Below, in pieces: positions 34,185-43,317 of a stretch of 64,000 bases of DNA. The stretch is from Simplicispira psychrophila DSM 11588. Lineage in GTDB: Bacteria > Pseudomonadota > Gammaproteobacteria > Burkholderiales > Burkholderiaceae_C. Both the position numbers and the translations under genes were made by a program. The DNA lies in assembly GCF_000688255.1 (NCBI RefSeq), contig NZ_JHYS01000007.1, positions 121,246 through 185,245 of the forward strand. Direction: 5' to 3'. Each line of letters begins with the position of its first letter. The first letter of the stretch is position 1. The notes beneath the pieces are model-generated. The model saw only the letters and a list, made by a program, of their open reading frames with translations, did no database searches and was not told where the DNA came from.

Positions 34185-35452
34185 TACTGCGCCAAACCAG
34201 CACGCCAATCGTGGCCGCTGGGGCTTTGGTACAGGCGCAAACCGAACTCCGGCAGGATGGCCAGCAGGTGGTCAAAGATATCGCCCTGCACGCCCTCATA
34301 GACCACCCAGGCCGTGGTATTGGTAAAGCAATACAGCTCCAGCGGCACGCCCTCGGGCGTCGGCTCCAGCGTGCGCACCATCAGCGTCATGCCTTGGTGA
34401 ATGTGCGGGTGGGCCTGCAAATAGGCCTGGACGTAAGCGCGCAAGGTGCCGAGGTTGGTCAGGCGGCGCTGGTTGGCCACCAACTCGGCCTTGTCGCCCA
34501 ACAGCACGCGCGCCTGCGCATTGGCCGTATCCACGGCCACGCTTTTGGCGCCCATGTAGTCGTGCAGCAGCTCAAAGCGTGAAAAACGCGCCATCTCCTG
34601 TGCCTCCAGGAAGCGCACCGAGCTGGCGTCCAGCCGCAGCGTGCGCTTGATGCGCCGGCCGCCGGATTCGCTCATGCCGCGCCAGTTTTTGTAGCTCTCG
34701 CTCATCAGCCGCCAAGTCGGGATGGTGGTGATGGTTTTGTCCCAGTTCTGCACCTTGACAGTGTGCAGCGCCATGTCGATCACATCGCCATCGGCGCCGA
34801 CCTGCGGCATCTCGATCCAGTCGCCCAGGCGCAACATGTCGTTGGAGGTCAGCAGCACGCCGGCGGTGAACGACAGGATGGTGTCCTTGAACACCAGCAT
34901 CAACACCGCCGACATGGCGCCCAGCCCCGACAGCACGATCAGCGGCGAGCGGTCCATCAGCGAAGCCACCGTGACCACCGCGCCACCCAGCAGCAGCACC
35001 AGCTTGCCCAGTTGGATGTAACTCTTGATCGAGCGTACTTTGTGCGCCGCCGCCCCGTCTTTGCCTACGCCCTCTTCTTGGCGCTGCAAGACCACGTCCA
35101 GCATCGCCATCAGCGCCCGCACCACCTGGACCGCCATAAACGCCATCGCCACATTGGCCACCACAGTGGCAAATGTGGCGCTCAAATGCGGTACATGCCA
35201 CACGCCCAGCTGCACCATCAGCGAGGGCAGCACGCGGGCGACACGGTGCAGCACATCGTCGTGCAACACCACCTCGAACAGCCCCGAATGCGCTCGGGTG
35301 CGCACGCGGCGCAGCATCGGCATGAACAAAAACAGCGCCAGCACACGGATGGCGATGGCTACCAGCAGCAGCAGCGTCAGCCCGACGGCGGCCTGCACCC
35401 AAGGTGCGGCTTGGGCGACAGGAGCGAAGAGGGGGGGATAAGTCATGGGCAA
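34094..35452 (-). CDS. MscS-family mechanosensitive channel
   Basis: About 450 residues: four to five hydrophobic segments in the first 200 residues, then the MscS pore/beta domain (LSGLGAMSAVLMLVFKDTILSFTAGVLL, RLGDWIEMP, DVIDMALHTVKVQNWDKTITTIPTW), and an extended C-terminal domain like YbdG/YnaI. It would release solutes on hypo-osmotic shock. A TTG at 35452 lies 8 bases after AGGAGG and is probably the true start; ATG 35446 is the alternative. The last 30 residues (from about SDANSCTPTATPSW) are low-complexity and encoded antisense to dpkA, suggesting a stop-loss extension. Confidence 0.87.
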   Translation of the reverse strand: MPMTYPPLFAPVAQAAPWVQAAVGLTLLLLVAIAIRVLALFLFMPMLRRVRTRAHSGLFEVVLHDDVLHRVARVLPSLMVQLGVWHVPHLSATFATVVANVAMAFMAVQVVRALMAMLDVVLQRQEEGVGKDGAAAHKVRSIKSYIQLGKLVLLLGGAVVTVASLMDRSPLIVLSGLGAMSAVLMLVFKDTILSFTAGVLLTSNDMLRLGDWIEMPQVGADGDVIDMALHTVKVQNWDKTITTIPTWRLMSESYKNWRGMSESGGRRIKRTLRLDASSVRFLEAQEMARFSRFELLHDYMGAKSVAVDTANAQARVLLGDKAELVANQRRLTNLGTLRAYVQAYLQAHPHIHQGMTLMVRTLEPTPEGVPLELYCFTNTTAWVVYEGVQGDIFDHLLAILPEFGLRLYQSPSGHDWRAGLAQYQTIPANARSDANSCTPTATPSWSARARSA

Positions 35453-35490
35453 TGCGGTGTCCTCCTGAAAAAACGTGGCGCCAATGAAAA

Positions 35491-35523
35491 AACCCTGTCT
35501 GACCGATACCGGTCAGCAGGGTT
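35491..35523 (-). terminator. Rho-independent terminator after gltS
   Basis: A long stem-loop, AACCCTG and CTGACCG paired with CGGTCAG and CAGGGTT around a 4-base loop, followed on the minus strand by a T-run. It ends the gltS transcript just before mscS. Confidence 0.82.
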
Positions 35524-35534
35524 CAAAAAAATCA

Positions 35535-35583
35535 GTGAAAACTGGCTCTAGCCCAATAGACACCTGCGCTAGCAGCTATCTAT
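35535..35583 (-). repeat. Dispersed intergenic repeat, copy 4
   Basis: On the minus strand: GATAGCTGCTAGCGC, then GGGCTAGAGCCAGTTTTC. A well-preserved copy downstream of gltS. Confidence 0.62.
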
Positions 35584-35611
35584 TACGCAAAACCCAAAGG
35601 GCTGCGCAGCC

Positions 35612-36808
35612 TCACTTCAGGTAATTCATGTAGCCGGTGATGATCACGGCATTGAAGAAGTCGATGAACAGCGATCCCACCAGTGGGATGACAAAAAACG
35701 CCTTCAGCGACGGGCCATTGGCCTCGGTAAAGGCCTGCATGTTGGCCATAGCGTTGGGCGTGGCGCCCATGCCAAAGCCGCAGTGGCCGGCGGCAATCAC
35801 GGCGGCATCGTAGTCGCTGCCCATGACGCGGAAGGTGACCCAGTAGGCATAGGCAAACATCACCACTGTCTGCACCAGCAGGATGATCAGCAGCGGCCCG
35901 GCCACTTGCGCCAGCTCCCACAGCTTCATCGACATCAGTGCCATCGCCAGAAAGAAAGCCAGCGACACATTGCCCACCACGTCGAACTGCTGCAGCGGCA
36001 GGTGCCAATTGCGCCAGTCGATGAGGTTGCGCAGCAAGGCGGCGACCAGCATCGGGCCGAGGTAGGCCGGCAATGTGATGCCCAGATCCTTGAGCCAGTT
36101 GACCAGCAGCGTGCCAGAGCCAATCGCCACGGCGACCAGAATGGTGGCGTACATCACGGTCTGGTGATTCGTCTCACCGGCCGAAGGCGCAGTTTCGATG
36201 TTTTTCAATGGCGACTGCGCTTGCTGGGCCGGGCCTTTGAGGCCGTTGCGCCGTATCAGCAGCGTACCCACCGGACCACCAATCAGGCAGCCGGCCACCA
36301 AGCCGTAGGTGGCAGCAGCAATCGCCGCCGGCAAGGCGCCGACAGCGCCAGCCTGCTCCAGCAGCGGGCCGAACGCGGCCGAGGTGCCATGGCCACCGGT
36401 CAGCGCAATCGAACCTGCCGCCAGACCGATCAAAGGGTTGACGCCCAGCGCACTGGCCAGCGCCGCGCCCAGGGTGTTCTGGATCAGCACCAAACCGACG
36501 GCAGCCGCCAGAAACAGCGCCACGCCAATACCGCCTTTTTTCAGCAACTCAAAGCTGGCCGAAAAACCGATAGTGGTGAAAAACACCAGCAGCAAAAAGG
36601 CGCGCATATTGTCGTAAAACTGGAACGTGAACGCCCCCATTTCGTGGCCGACCAGCGCGAGCAACGAGAACAATACGCCGCCAATAATGGGGCCGGGAAT
36701 GAAGTAGCGTTCCAACACGCTGACGTGCTTTTTGACAAGATCGCCGACCACCAAAAGCACGGCGGCAATGCCCACGGTCTGGGCGATATCAAGCTGGAGA
36801 GTAATCAC
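35612..36808 (-). CDS. gltS: Sodium/glutamate symporter GltS
   Basis: 398 residues with ten or more hydrophobic segments, motif GGHGTSAAFGPLLE and a C-terminal half with AAGHCGFGMGATPNAMANM, both typical of GltS inverted-repeat halves. It takes up glutamate with Na+. It is flanked by its own terminator (35491-35523) and appears monocistronic. Start ATG 36808. Confidence 0.93.
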   Translation of the reverse strand: MITLQLDIAQTVGIAAVLLVVGDLVKKHVSVLERYFIPGPIIGGVLFSLLALVGHEMGAFTFQFYDNMRAFLLLVFFTTIGFSASFELLKKGGIGVALFLAAAVGLVLIQNTLGAALASALGVNPLIGLAAGSIALTGGHGTSAAFGPLLEQAGAVGALPAAIAAATYGLVAGCLIGGPVGTLLIRRNGLKGPAQQAQSPLKNIETAPSAGETNHQTVMYATILVAVAIGSGTLLVNWLKDLGITLPAYLGPMLVAALLRNLIDWRNWHLPLQQFDVVGNVSLAFFLAMALMSMKLWELAQVAGPLLIILLVQTVVMFAYAYWVTFRVMGSDYDAAVIAAGHCGFGMGATPNAMANMQAFTEANGPSLKAFFVIPLVGSLFIDFFNAVIITGYMNYLK

Positions 36809-36865
36809 AGAGAGGCTCCTGGACAGGTGATACGAGATCGGGTAGATCTCTGAATGCTATTGAAT

Positions 36866-36910
36866 ATATAGCTTGAAGTACTTATCCAATGGACGTTAGA
36901 AGGCTATTTT
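36866..36910 (+). repeat. Dispersed intergenic repeat, copy 5
   Basis: ATATAGCTTGAAGTACTT, then CGTTAGAAGGCTATTTT; a diverged copy in the gltS / FUSC promoter gap. Confidence 0.5.
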
Positions 36911-37054
36911 ATCGCAGGTCTATTGCCATTCTGACGCGACAATCGGCAGGAAGCAGGAAGGCGTCAGCCCGGCCCTGCCCGAACGCCGCGAGAGCGCAGC
37001 CGCTACAGTCAGGCAGCGCTCTGTTGGGGGCGCCATTTTTTGCCGTACACCACC

Positions 37055-39325
37055 ATGCTTGCTGATGCTCCCCCCCGCCTGCGCCGCGTGCTGCGCGTTG
37101 TCCTGAGCCACTATGTGCTCAACGGCATCAGCGTGGCGCTGGGGCTGCTGGTGATCTCCGCCGGCGTGCACCTGTGGCTGGGCGCTTTTGCCGCATCGGC
37201 GGCGGCGGTCGGCGTGATCGTCTCCGGGCCGCCCGACATACCGGCGCCGCGGCGCGGCAAGTTCTGGCACCTGCTGCCGGCGCCGCTGCTGGGCACACCG
37301 CTGTTTTTTGCCGTGCAGTACCTGCACCACGACGCGCTGGCGCTGGGGCTGTTGTTGGTGCCGGCGACCTTCTTCATCTTTTTGGGCATGGCCTGGGGCA
37401 AGCGCGGCGCGCCGGTGGCCATCTCGCTGATGTTTGCCATGGTGTTTTCCATCGCCGCGCGCATCAGCCACGACGGTGCTGGTGAGGGCAATAGCCTGTC
37501 CACGGCGCTGACCAGCACGCTGTACTTTGCCCTGGGCGCGCTGCTGTATGTGCCCTGGGCGGTGCTGGCCAATGCGCTGCTGAACGGTCGCTACCGGGTG
37601 CAATTGCTCAGCGATGTGCTGCTGTCGCTGGCGTCGCTGATGCGCCTGCAGGCGCGCCAGTTCACCCTGGCTGGCACCGGGGCAGCCGAGACCGACCCAA
37701 ACAACGCCCCCGAGCCGCACACCGGCGCGATGCTGCTGCGCCACGCCGCGCTAGCCGACCAGCTGCAGGGCGCACGCGACCTGATTCTGGAGTCACCGCG
37801 CACCCCCCGGCGCCAGCGCCGCGCTGCCATGCTGGTGCAGATATTGGAGATGCGCGACCACCTGCTGGCCTGCGAACTCGACCTGGACACCCTGCGCGCC
37901 CAGCCCGCACAGGCGCCGGCGCTGGCCAGCCAGCAAGCCGTGCTGCAGGCGCTGGCCGACGAGGTCGAGCGCCTGGCCGACGCCCTGCTGTGCGGCCGCC
38001 AACCGGTGCCGTTTGCCGATATGCGCGCACGCCTGCAAACGCTGGGTGCGCAAACCGCCCCCGAAGTCACACCGGCAGGCTTTACCGCACCGCTGCTGGC
38101 ACGCGGCCTGGCCGACCGCATGGGCCACATCAACGACGAAGCACTGCGCCTGATTGCGCTGGCGCGCGGCGACGTAGTGCCCGACTTGGCGGTGGTGCGC
38201 GCTTATTGGCAGATGTTTGTCAGCCCCACCACTTGGTCCTGGGAGCCGCTGAAAAACCTCTGGCACTGGGATGCACCGCCACTGCGCCACGCCGTGCGCG
38301 CCGCACTGGCCATGGGCGCGGGCTATGCGGTGGCACTGCAACTGCCCTGGGGCACGCACGCCTACTGGGTGTTGCTGACCATCATCGTGGTGCTGCGCGG
38401 CAGCCTGGCGCAGACGCTGGAGCGGCGTAACCTGCGCGTCGCCGGTACCTTTCTCGGCTGCGTGCTGGCCGTCGCCGTGCTGGCGGCGCAGTGGCCGGCC
38501 TGGGGACTGCTGGTCGTCGTGACGTTGACTCAGGCGGTGGCGCACAGTTTTGCCCTGCGCCGCTACCTCATCACCGCCGTCGCCGCCACGGTGCTCGGGC
38601 TGGTGCAGGCGCACCTGCTGAGCAGCGGCGGCGGGACGGCGTTTGCGCTGTTTGAGCGCCTGGTCGATACGCTGATTGGTACCGGCATCGCCTGGGCCTT
38701 TGCGTACGTGCTGCCGTCATGGGAGCGCACCCACATGCCGGCGCTGGTGGCGCGCACCCTGGCAGCGCAGGCGCACCACGCCCGTGTCGCGCTGGGTCTG
38801 GGCCAACTGCAGGCGGTGGACAACGCACCCGAACTGGCCTGGCGCCTGGCCCGGCGCGAGGCCTACGACAGCCTGTCGGCGCTGGTGCTGGCCACGCAGC
38901 GCTCGCTGTCCGAGCCGCGTGCCGTGCGCCCGCCGATCGAATCTCTGGAACACCTGCAGGCGCACAGCTACCAGTTGCTGGCACAACTGACCGCCGTCAA
39001 AACCTTGCTGCTGCTGCGCCGGGGCCGGCTGCAACCCGAACAGGTGCAGGGGCCGCTGGCGCTGGCCGGCGAGCGCATTGGCGCAATTTTGTCGACCCCG
39101 GGTCCGCAGCCGCCGACATCTGCGCCCCACCCGGCCCCATCGCCCACCCCGTCCACCGCAGCGCCGCCATCTGAATCCGAGCCCTTGCCCGAATGGGACG
39201 CCCGTGACCTGAACGTCTGGCTGCTGCGGCGCCTGCACTTGGCCACCACCATGGCCGGGCAGCTGCGTGGTGATGCCGATGCGGTGTTGCAGGCCCTGGA
39301 CGCCGCGCAGAAAAATCAAAAATAA
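37055..39325 (+). CDS. FUSC-family inner membrane protein (YccS-like)
   Basis: 756 residues in two halves, each with a cluster of membrane helices (residues about 20-180 and 400-540) followed by a long cytoplasmic helical region. The second membrane block with LPWGTHAYWVLLTIIVVLRGSLAQTLERRNLRVAGTFLG is the FUSC_2 hallmark. The family is related to aromatic-acid exporters such as AaeB, but the role of YccS-type members is unknown. Start ATG 37055 is used; a TTG 15 bases upstream is possible. A Pro/Ser/Thr-rich linker lies near residues 690-715. Confidence 0.85.
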   Translation: MLADAPPRLRRVLRVVLSHYVLNGISVALGLLVISAGVHLWLGAFAASAAAVGVIVSGPPDIPAPRRGKFWHLLPAPLLGTPLFFAVQYLHHDALALGLLLVPATFFIFLGMAWGKRGAPVAISLMFAMVFSIAARISHDGAGEGNSLSTALTSTLYFALGALLYVPWAVLANALLNGRYRVQLLSDVLLSLASLMRLQARQFTLAGTGAAETDPNNAPEPHTGAMLLRHAALADQLQGARDLILESPRTPRRQRRAAMLVQILEMRDHLLACELDLDTLRAQPAQAPALASQQAVLQALADEVERLADALLCGRQPVPFADMRARLQTLGAQTAPEVTPAGFTAPLLARGLADRMGHINDEALRLIALARGDVVPDLAVVRAYWQMFVSPTTWSWEPLKNLWHWDAPPLRHAVRAALAMGAGYAVALQLPWGTHAYWVLLTIIVVLRGSLAQTLERRNLRVAGTFLGCVLAVAVLAAQWPAWGLLVVVTLTQAVAHSFALRRYLITAVAATVLGLVQAHLLSSGGGTAFALFERLVDTLIGTGIAWAFAYVLPSWERTHMPALVARTLAAQAHHARVALGLGQLQAVDNAPELAWRLARREAYDSLSALVLATQRSLSEPRAVRPPIESLEHLQAHSYQLLAQLTAVKTLLLLRRGRLQPEQVQGPLALAGERIGAILSTPGPQPPTSAPHPAPSPTPSTAAPPSESEPLPEWDARDLNVWLLRRLHLATTMAGQLRGDADAVLQALDAAQKNQK

Positions 39326-39370
39326 TAGCTATTAGCGCATGAATTTAAAGGGCTGCAGGCACATTTCACT
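39324..39370 (+). repeat. Dispersed intergenic repeat, copy 6
   Basis: AATAGCTATTAGCGC, then AAAGGGCTGCAGGCACATTTC; starts at the stop codon of the FUSC gene. Confidence 0.62.
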
Positions 39371-39958
39371 ATCAATCGGGCACCTGCAGGCGCCGCACTA
39401 CCCTGCCGGCCATCAGTGCGGCGTTCAAAATAGGGCAAAAATGTGCCGCTAGCGCACGCCAATGCTGCGCTATAAGCTATTAAAAAACGAGCATGAACGG
39501 CCTGCATCCCTACCCGCCATGCCACACCGGGAGCTTTTCTTGCCAACGTTGGTGTCGCGCTGGGCCCACGCCGCCGCGTTGGGGCTGCGCATGGCACGCC
39601 CCGGGGTTCCGGTGATCACCCATTTTGGTTGGTGCGGCTGCAGGTCGGGACAGCCCCCTCCCCCGACCTCTCCAGCATCAGACAGCTGCCGGATTTCGCG
39701 CAGGAGATGGCTTGGGGATGCCCTGCGTGCAGCCCTGGAGTCGCATGGGCAAATGCTGGTGAATTTTCTCTAGAGCGCCTGCGCTGTGCCGGCACCGCTC
39801 AAGGTTTTGTCCTACAAATAATGGCCCTGTCTGCTGGCGACACCCGCGTGCAGCAGCTCCAAAGAATGCAATGGTCAGCCTCTGGCGCCCGCACAGCTTG
39901 CCGAGCGTTGGAGGTTGCGAGCGCTTGCCCTTTTCATTCCTCCTTGGGGTCTTTCACC
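39326..39958. other. Long intergenic region before sodC
   Basis: 630 bases containing two dispersed repeat copies (39324-39370 and 39433-39483). Short frames at 39462-39773 and on the minus strand have no recognisable protein character. It may hold the sodC promoter near its right end; no other gene is supported. Confidence 0.5.
39433..39483 (-). repeat. Dispersed intergenic repeat, copy 7
   Basis: On the minus strand: AATAGCTTATAGCGC, then GCGCTAGCGGCACATTTTTG. Opposite orientation to copy 6, about 60 bases away. Confidence 0.62.
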
Positions 39959-40672
39959 ATGCCGCACACCTCCACCTCTTTTGCTCGCGTGTCTGCCATA
40001 CCGGCCCGACGCTGGCGCGGCCTGTCGTCTGTCTACGGCGTGGTGGCGGCGGCCGTTCTTGCCCTCAGCGCCGGCTGCAGCAGCCCGCAGCACAGCGGCG
40101 CTGCAGACCCTGGCTACGCGGCACCCGCCTCTGGCGCTACCGCCATCGGCGAGATGCCCATGGGACATGCCCGCTTGCTGACAGCCGAGGGGGCGACCGC
40201 AGGCATCGCCAAGCTGCAAGCGGTGCAAGGAGGCGTGGAGATCGTGCTGCAAGTGCAAGGTATGGCGCCCGGCACGCACGGCTTTCATATCCATACCCAA
40301 GGCGAATGCGCGCCGGCCCCAGACGCCAAGACCGGAAAAATGGTCACCTTTGGCGCCGCCGGTGGGCACTTTGACCCCTACAGCACCCAAACCCATGGCC
40401 ATCCAGGCCAGTCGCCGCACGCAGTGCATGCGGGCGACATCCCCAATCTGGTGGTGGACGCCAGCGGCCAGGGCACGCTGCGCTATACCAACACGGGTGT
40501 AACCTTGACGCCCGGACCGCACTCGATTGCCGGACGTTCGCTGGTGGTGCATCAAAGCGCAGACGATTACAAAACCAACCCGGCCGGCAATTCAGGATCG
40601 CGCATCGCCTGCGGTGTGATCTTGATGACGCCGGAGAACCAGGCCGATGCCACGCCGCCTGGCGGCCGCTGA
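39959..40672 (+). CDS. sodC: Superoxide dismutase [Cu-Zn], lipoprotein
   Basis: 237 residues. A basic N-terminus and hydrophobic stretch end in lipobox LSAGC (Cys near residue 40), so it is probably a lipid-anchored periplasmic protein. The Cu/Zn SOD domain shows GFHIHTQGEC, AGGHFDPYSTQTHGHPG and SRIACGVI with the paired cysteines and the Cu/Zn histidines. It dismutates superoxide outside the cytoplasm. Start ATG 39959 (MPHTSTSFARV) gives a normal signal sequence; the frame extends upstream without support. Confidence 0.9.
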   Translation: MPHTSTSFARVSAIPARRWRGLSSVYGVVAAAVLALSAGCSSPQHSGAADPGYAAPASGATAIGEMPMGHARLLTAEGATAGIAKLQAVQGGVEIVLQVQGMAPGTHGFHIHTQGECAPAPDAKTGKMVTFGAAGGHFDPYSTQTHGHPGQSPHAVHAGDIPNLVVDASGQGTLRYTNTGVTLTPGPHSIAGRSLVVHQSADDYKTNPAGNSGSRIACGVILMTPENQADATPPGGR

Positions 40673-40680
40673 GCAAAGGA

Positions 40681-40850
40681 AAGCTGGCGACGACCGCGCC
40701 GGCGCCACAGGTGGCCGTGCGGGTGAAGCTGAAAATGACAGCACCAGTCAAGCAGACTGCCGCAGCCGGCGGCTTTGTGGTGCAGTTTGTCTTGCCCCAG
40801 GATGTCACCGTGGCCAACGGCACCCGAACCTACCTTACGGGCCGCCTCTT
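40681..40850 (+). pseudogene. Fragment of a SOUL heme-binding family gene
   Basis: Just after sodC one frame reads VKLKMTAPVKQT, then GGFVVQFVLPQDVTVANGT. This resembles the core motif of SOUL/HBP heme-binding proteins (KIAMTAPV followed by a FVLP segment). No start codon or N-terminal half is present, and after about 55 residues the frame loses family character (RTYLTGRLLNQRW) and runs into AT-rich sequence. It is therefore a doubly truncated remnant. The family assignment rests on motif memory. Confidence 0.5.
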
Positions 40851-41097
40851 GAATCAGAGATGGCCAAGAATTGCTTTGATCCAAGTCAATATTTTTAGCC
40901 ATTCCTGCGTGGTATTTCCCAAATAAAAATTTGGCCCAGTCACGCAAACGCCGGTAAAGTTATGCATGTATTTATTACAAAATACCTCTAAAATAAAATT
41001 TATATTTCATGAATTTTTGCTATAGCCATAATACTTAAAAACGATTATTACTAATATTTTATTATAAATAAATTCATTTATTTTTAAAGGTATATAT
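40851..41097. other. AT-rich intergenic region
   Basis: The sequence turns strongly AT-rich from about 40920, with runs such as TTTATTATAAATAAATTC, up to the start of the secreted-protein gene. It presumably holds that gene's promoter and ribosome site (AAAGG before ATG 41098). No gene seen. Confidence 0.5.
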
Positions 41098-41844
41098 ATG
41101 ATTAAAATTGCTCGTGTTTTTCTATTGACTTTGACTTTATTCTGCACATCTGCCATGGCAATCAATCCCAAGGCAGGGACTTGGTGGAATCCGCAGGAAT
41201 CAGGCAGCGGTTATTCTTTTGATGGCAGTGGCACTACGCTAGCCATGCTTGCCTATGTGTATGACAAATCTGGCCAAGCCACTTGGTCTCTGGCGACAGG
41301 TGAATTGACAAATAATGGTGCCAATTGGTCTGCAAATTTGGAGAATTATATCGGCGGCCCCTGCATGGGCTGTGCCTTTCGCCCCAATCAGGCAACTGGA
41401 AGCACAGGCATCGTTAGCGTTGTGTTCACTTCTGATACTACAGGCATCATGACGATGCCCAATGGAAGCAAAACAGCTATTCAGGCATTTTTCGCCGCAG
41501 GTTCAACTATTGGCGGCCGAGACGATGCAGCAGGCCAAGGATTCGGCGGTTTACCCATGCAGTGGGGTGATACGTACATGGAGAAAATAGAGACATCTGC
41601 TAGTCAGGGATTTTGCACAGCAAAAATGACTTTCAAAAACACCGCCTCCAGTCCGCGAACTCCATTTCTTTCATTTGATGTTACAACTAATGGAATTAAT
41701 GTTGGACAGATTATTTTCAACTTTCAATCATTAGGCGGAGGTCAAACTGCATCTATATTCGGTGCTGCAACCGGAGTCGCCCCCAATTGTGCCGGATTAT
41801 CTTTGCATTTCAATGAATCCGCATCGAAAGTGTTTGCGCAATAA
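41098..41844 (+). CDS. Secreted hypothetical protein in a low-GC patch
   Basis: 248 residues with a signal peptide (MIKIARVFLLTLTLFCTSAMA). The mature part starts AINPKAGTWWNPQESGSGYSFD and has YVYDKSGQATWSLATGEL, resembling a domain common in secreted proteins of Xanthomonadaceae and Burkholderiales (G-x-WW-N-P-x-x-S-G-x-G). Four cysteines are present in the mature protein. The gene is much richer in A/T and in A/T-ending codons than its neighbours, and is followed by a REP-like hairpin, suggesting horizontal gain. Function unknown. Confidence 0.75.
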   Translation: MIKIARVFLLTLTLFCTSAMAINPKAGTWWNPQESGSGYSFDGSGTTLAMLAYVYDKSGQATWSLATGELTNNGANWSANLENYIGGPCMGCAFRPNQATGSTGIVSVVFTSDTTGIMTMPNGSKTAIQAFFAAGSTIGGRDDAAGQGFGGLPMQWGDTYMEKIETSASQGFCTAKMTFKNTASSPRTPFLSFDVTTNGINVGQIIFNFQSLGGGQTASIFGAATGVAPNCAGLSLHFNESASKVFAQ

Positions 41845-41852
41845 ACTAATAA

Positions 41853-41936
41853 GTAGGTCGGGTTAACGCAGCGTAACCAGACTTTTCCAGCACCCAACAC
41901 CTGTCAGGTTACGCCCTTTGGGCTAACCCGACCTAC
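41853..41936. repeat. REP-like paired inverted repeat (BIME type), copy A
   Basis: Begins GTAGGTCGGGTTAACGCAGCG and ends GGGCTAACCCGACCTAC. The outer arms pair perfectly (GTAGGTCGGGTTA / TAACCCGACCTAC) and each half has its own inner hairpin. It may act as a bidirectional terminator for the convergent genes on either side. Confidence 0.82.
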
Positions 41937-41940
41937 AGGT

Positions 41941-42192
41941 TCACGCATCTCGCTGCAAACGCTCCAAAATCAGCAAAGCCTCCTCACGCCAATAGGCCGC
42001 AGCGGCAAAAAAGCCTTCCCACACGCAACCATTGCAACCGCGCCCACAACAGGCCGTCGGCTCTGGCGGCGGGCTGCGCATCGGCACACCGGCGGCTTGC
42101 AAAGCCTGTTGCAGCACAGCAAACATCTGCTGCGCCGAGGCCTTGTCGGTGGCGGGTGCAGGCAGGGAAAGAGGGATAGACAACGTAGACAT
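41941..42192 (-). CDS. Small oxidoreductase-like domain protein
   Basis: 83 residues. The core CCGRGCNGCVWEGFF followed by AAYWREEALLILE matches the oxidoreductase-like N-terminal domain family, with four closely spaced cysteines that could bind a metal or form disulfides. The N-terminal 25 residues are Pro/Ala-rich. It is divergent from the RbgA-like gene. Role unknown. Confidence 0.78.
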   Translation of the reverse strand: MSTLSIPLSLPAPATDKASAQQMFAVLQQALQAAGVPMRSPPPEPTACCGRGCNGCVWEGFFAAAAYWREEALLILERLQRDA

Positions 42193-42262
42193 CAGCGCGC
42201 GCGATTATCCTTGCGGCCTTCATGGCGCCCCCGGCGCCCCCAAAAACACAAGGAATTCCCCC

Positions 42263-43219
42263 ATGGCCATTCAGTGGTTTCCAGGCCATATGCACCTGAC
42301 GCGCAAAGCGATTGGCGAGCGCGTGAAAGACATCGACGTAGTGATTGAAGTGCTGGACGCCCGCCTGCCCGGCTCCAGCGCCAACCCGCTGCTGTCCGAG
42401 CTGACGGGGCACAAGCCCACCCTCAAGGTGCTCAACAAACAAGACATGGCCGACCCCGAGCGCACGCCGCTGTGGCTGGACTGGTACAACGCCCAGCCGG
42501 GGGTGCGCGCCTTGCAGTTGGACGCTTCCGACACCGCGCCCACGCGCAAGCTGATTGACGGCTGCCACCAGCTGTCACCCAACCGAGGAGGCATGGCCAA
42601 GCCGATGCGGGTGCTGATTTGCGGCGTGCCCAACGTCGGCAAATCGACGCTGATCAACACCATGAGCAATAAGCGCCAAGCCAAAACGGGCGACGAGGCC
42701 GGCATCACCAAGCTGGAGCAGCGCATCACGTTGGCCGATGACTTTTATTTGTGGGATACGCCCGGCATGTTGTGGCCGCGCATCACCGCACCCGAGAGCG
42801 GCTACAACCTGGCCGCCAGCGGCGCGGTGGGCCGCAATGCCTACGACGAAGAACTGGTGGCGCTGGAGTTGCTGCGCCGCCTGCAACGCCAGTACGCGCC
42901 GCTGCTGGAGGCACGCTACAAACTCGCTCTGCCCGAAGGCGCAGTCGCGCAGATGCACGATGAAGAGCTGCTCGAAGCCATTGGCCGCAAACGCGGCGCC
43001 ATGTTGGGCGGCGGCCGCGTCAATCTGCAAAAGACGGCAGAAATCGTCCTGACCGACTTTCGCACCGCCATCCTGGGACGCATCACGCTGGAAACCCCGA
43101 CCGAGTTTGAAGCCTGGCGCGAGGCCGGCCTGCTGGAAGATGCCGAGCGCGCCATCCGCAAGGAAGCGCGCAAGGTCAAAACCAAAAAACCGCAGCGCGG
43201 CGGCGCACCGGAAGCCTGA
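42263..43219 (+). CDS. rbgA: Ribosome biogenesis GTPase YlqF/RbgA
   Basis: 318 residues, circularly permuted GTPase: WFPGHMHLTRKAI at the N-terminus, G4 motif LNKQD near residue 66, then G1 GVPNVGKST and G3 DTPGM. This order (G4 before G1) is characteristic of YlqF/RbgA, which acts late in 50S subunit assembly. A C-terminal RNA-binding (ANTAR-like) region and a Lys/Arg-rich tail follow. Start ATG 42263 has AAGGAA upstream; a terminator lies at 43259-43298. Confidence 0.93.
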   Translation: MAIQWFPGHMHLTRKAIGERVKDIDVVIEVLDARLPGSSANPLLSELTGHKPTLKVLNKQDMADPERTPLWLDWYNAQPGVRALQLDASDTAPTRKLIDGCHQLSPNRGGMAKPMRVLICGVPNVGKSTLINTMSNKRQAKTGDEAGITKLEQRITLADDFYLWDTPGMLWPRITAPESGYNLAASGAVGRNAYDEELVALELLRRLQRQYAPLLEARYKLALPEGAVAQMHDEELLEAIGRKRGAMLGGGRVNLQKTAEIVLTDFRTAILGRITLETPTEFEAWREAGLLEDAERAIRKEARKVKTKKPQRGGAPEA

Positions 43220-43258
43220 TCCAGCGCCCGGCCAGCGCTATCGGCCCAGCGCCACGCA

Positions 43259-43298
43259 AAAAAGCCCTCCAACGCCGCAAGGCAGTGGAGGGCTTTTT
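43259..43298. terminator. Bidirectional rho-independent terminator
   Basis: Stem AAAAAGCCCTCCA (43259-43271) pairs perfectly with TGGAGGGCTTTTT (43286-43298). It ends rbgA on the plus strand and the 48-aa gene on the minus strand. Confidence 0.88.
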
Positions 43299-43317
43299 GG
43301 ATGGGTAAGCGCGCCGC

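Noticed and set aside
39462..39773. A 103-codon frame upstream of sodC
   Set aside because: Begins within a dispersed repeat, has no ribosome site and no recognisable sequence character.
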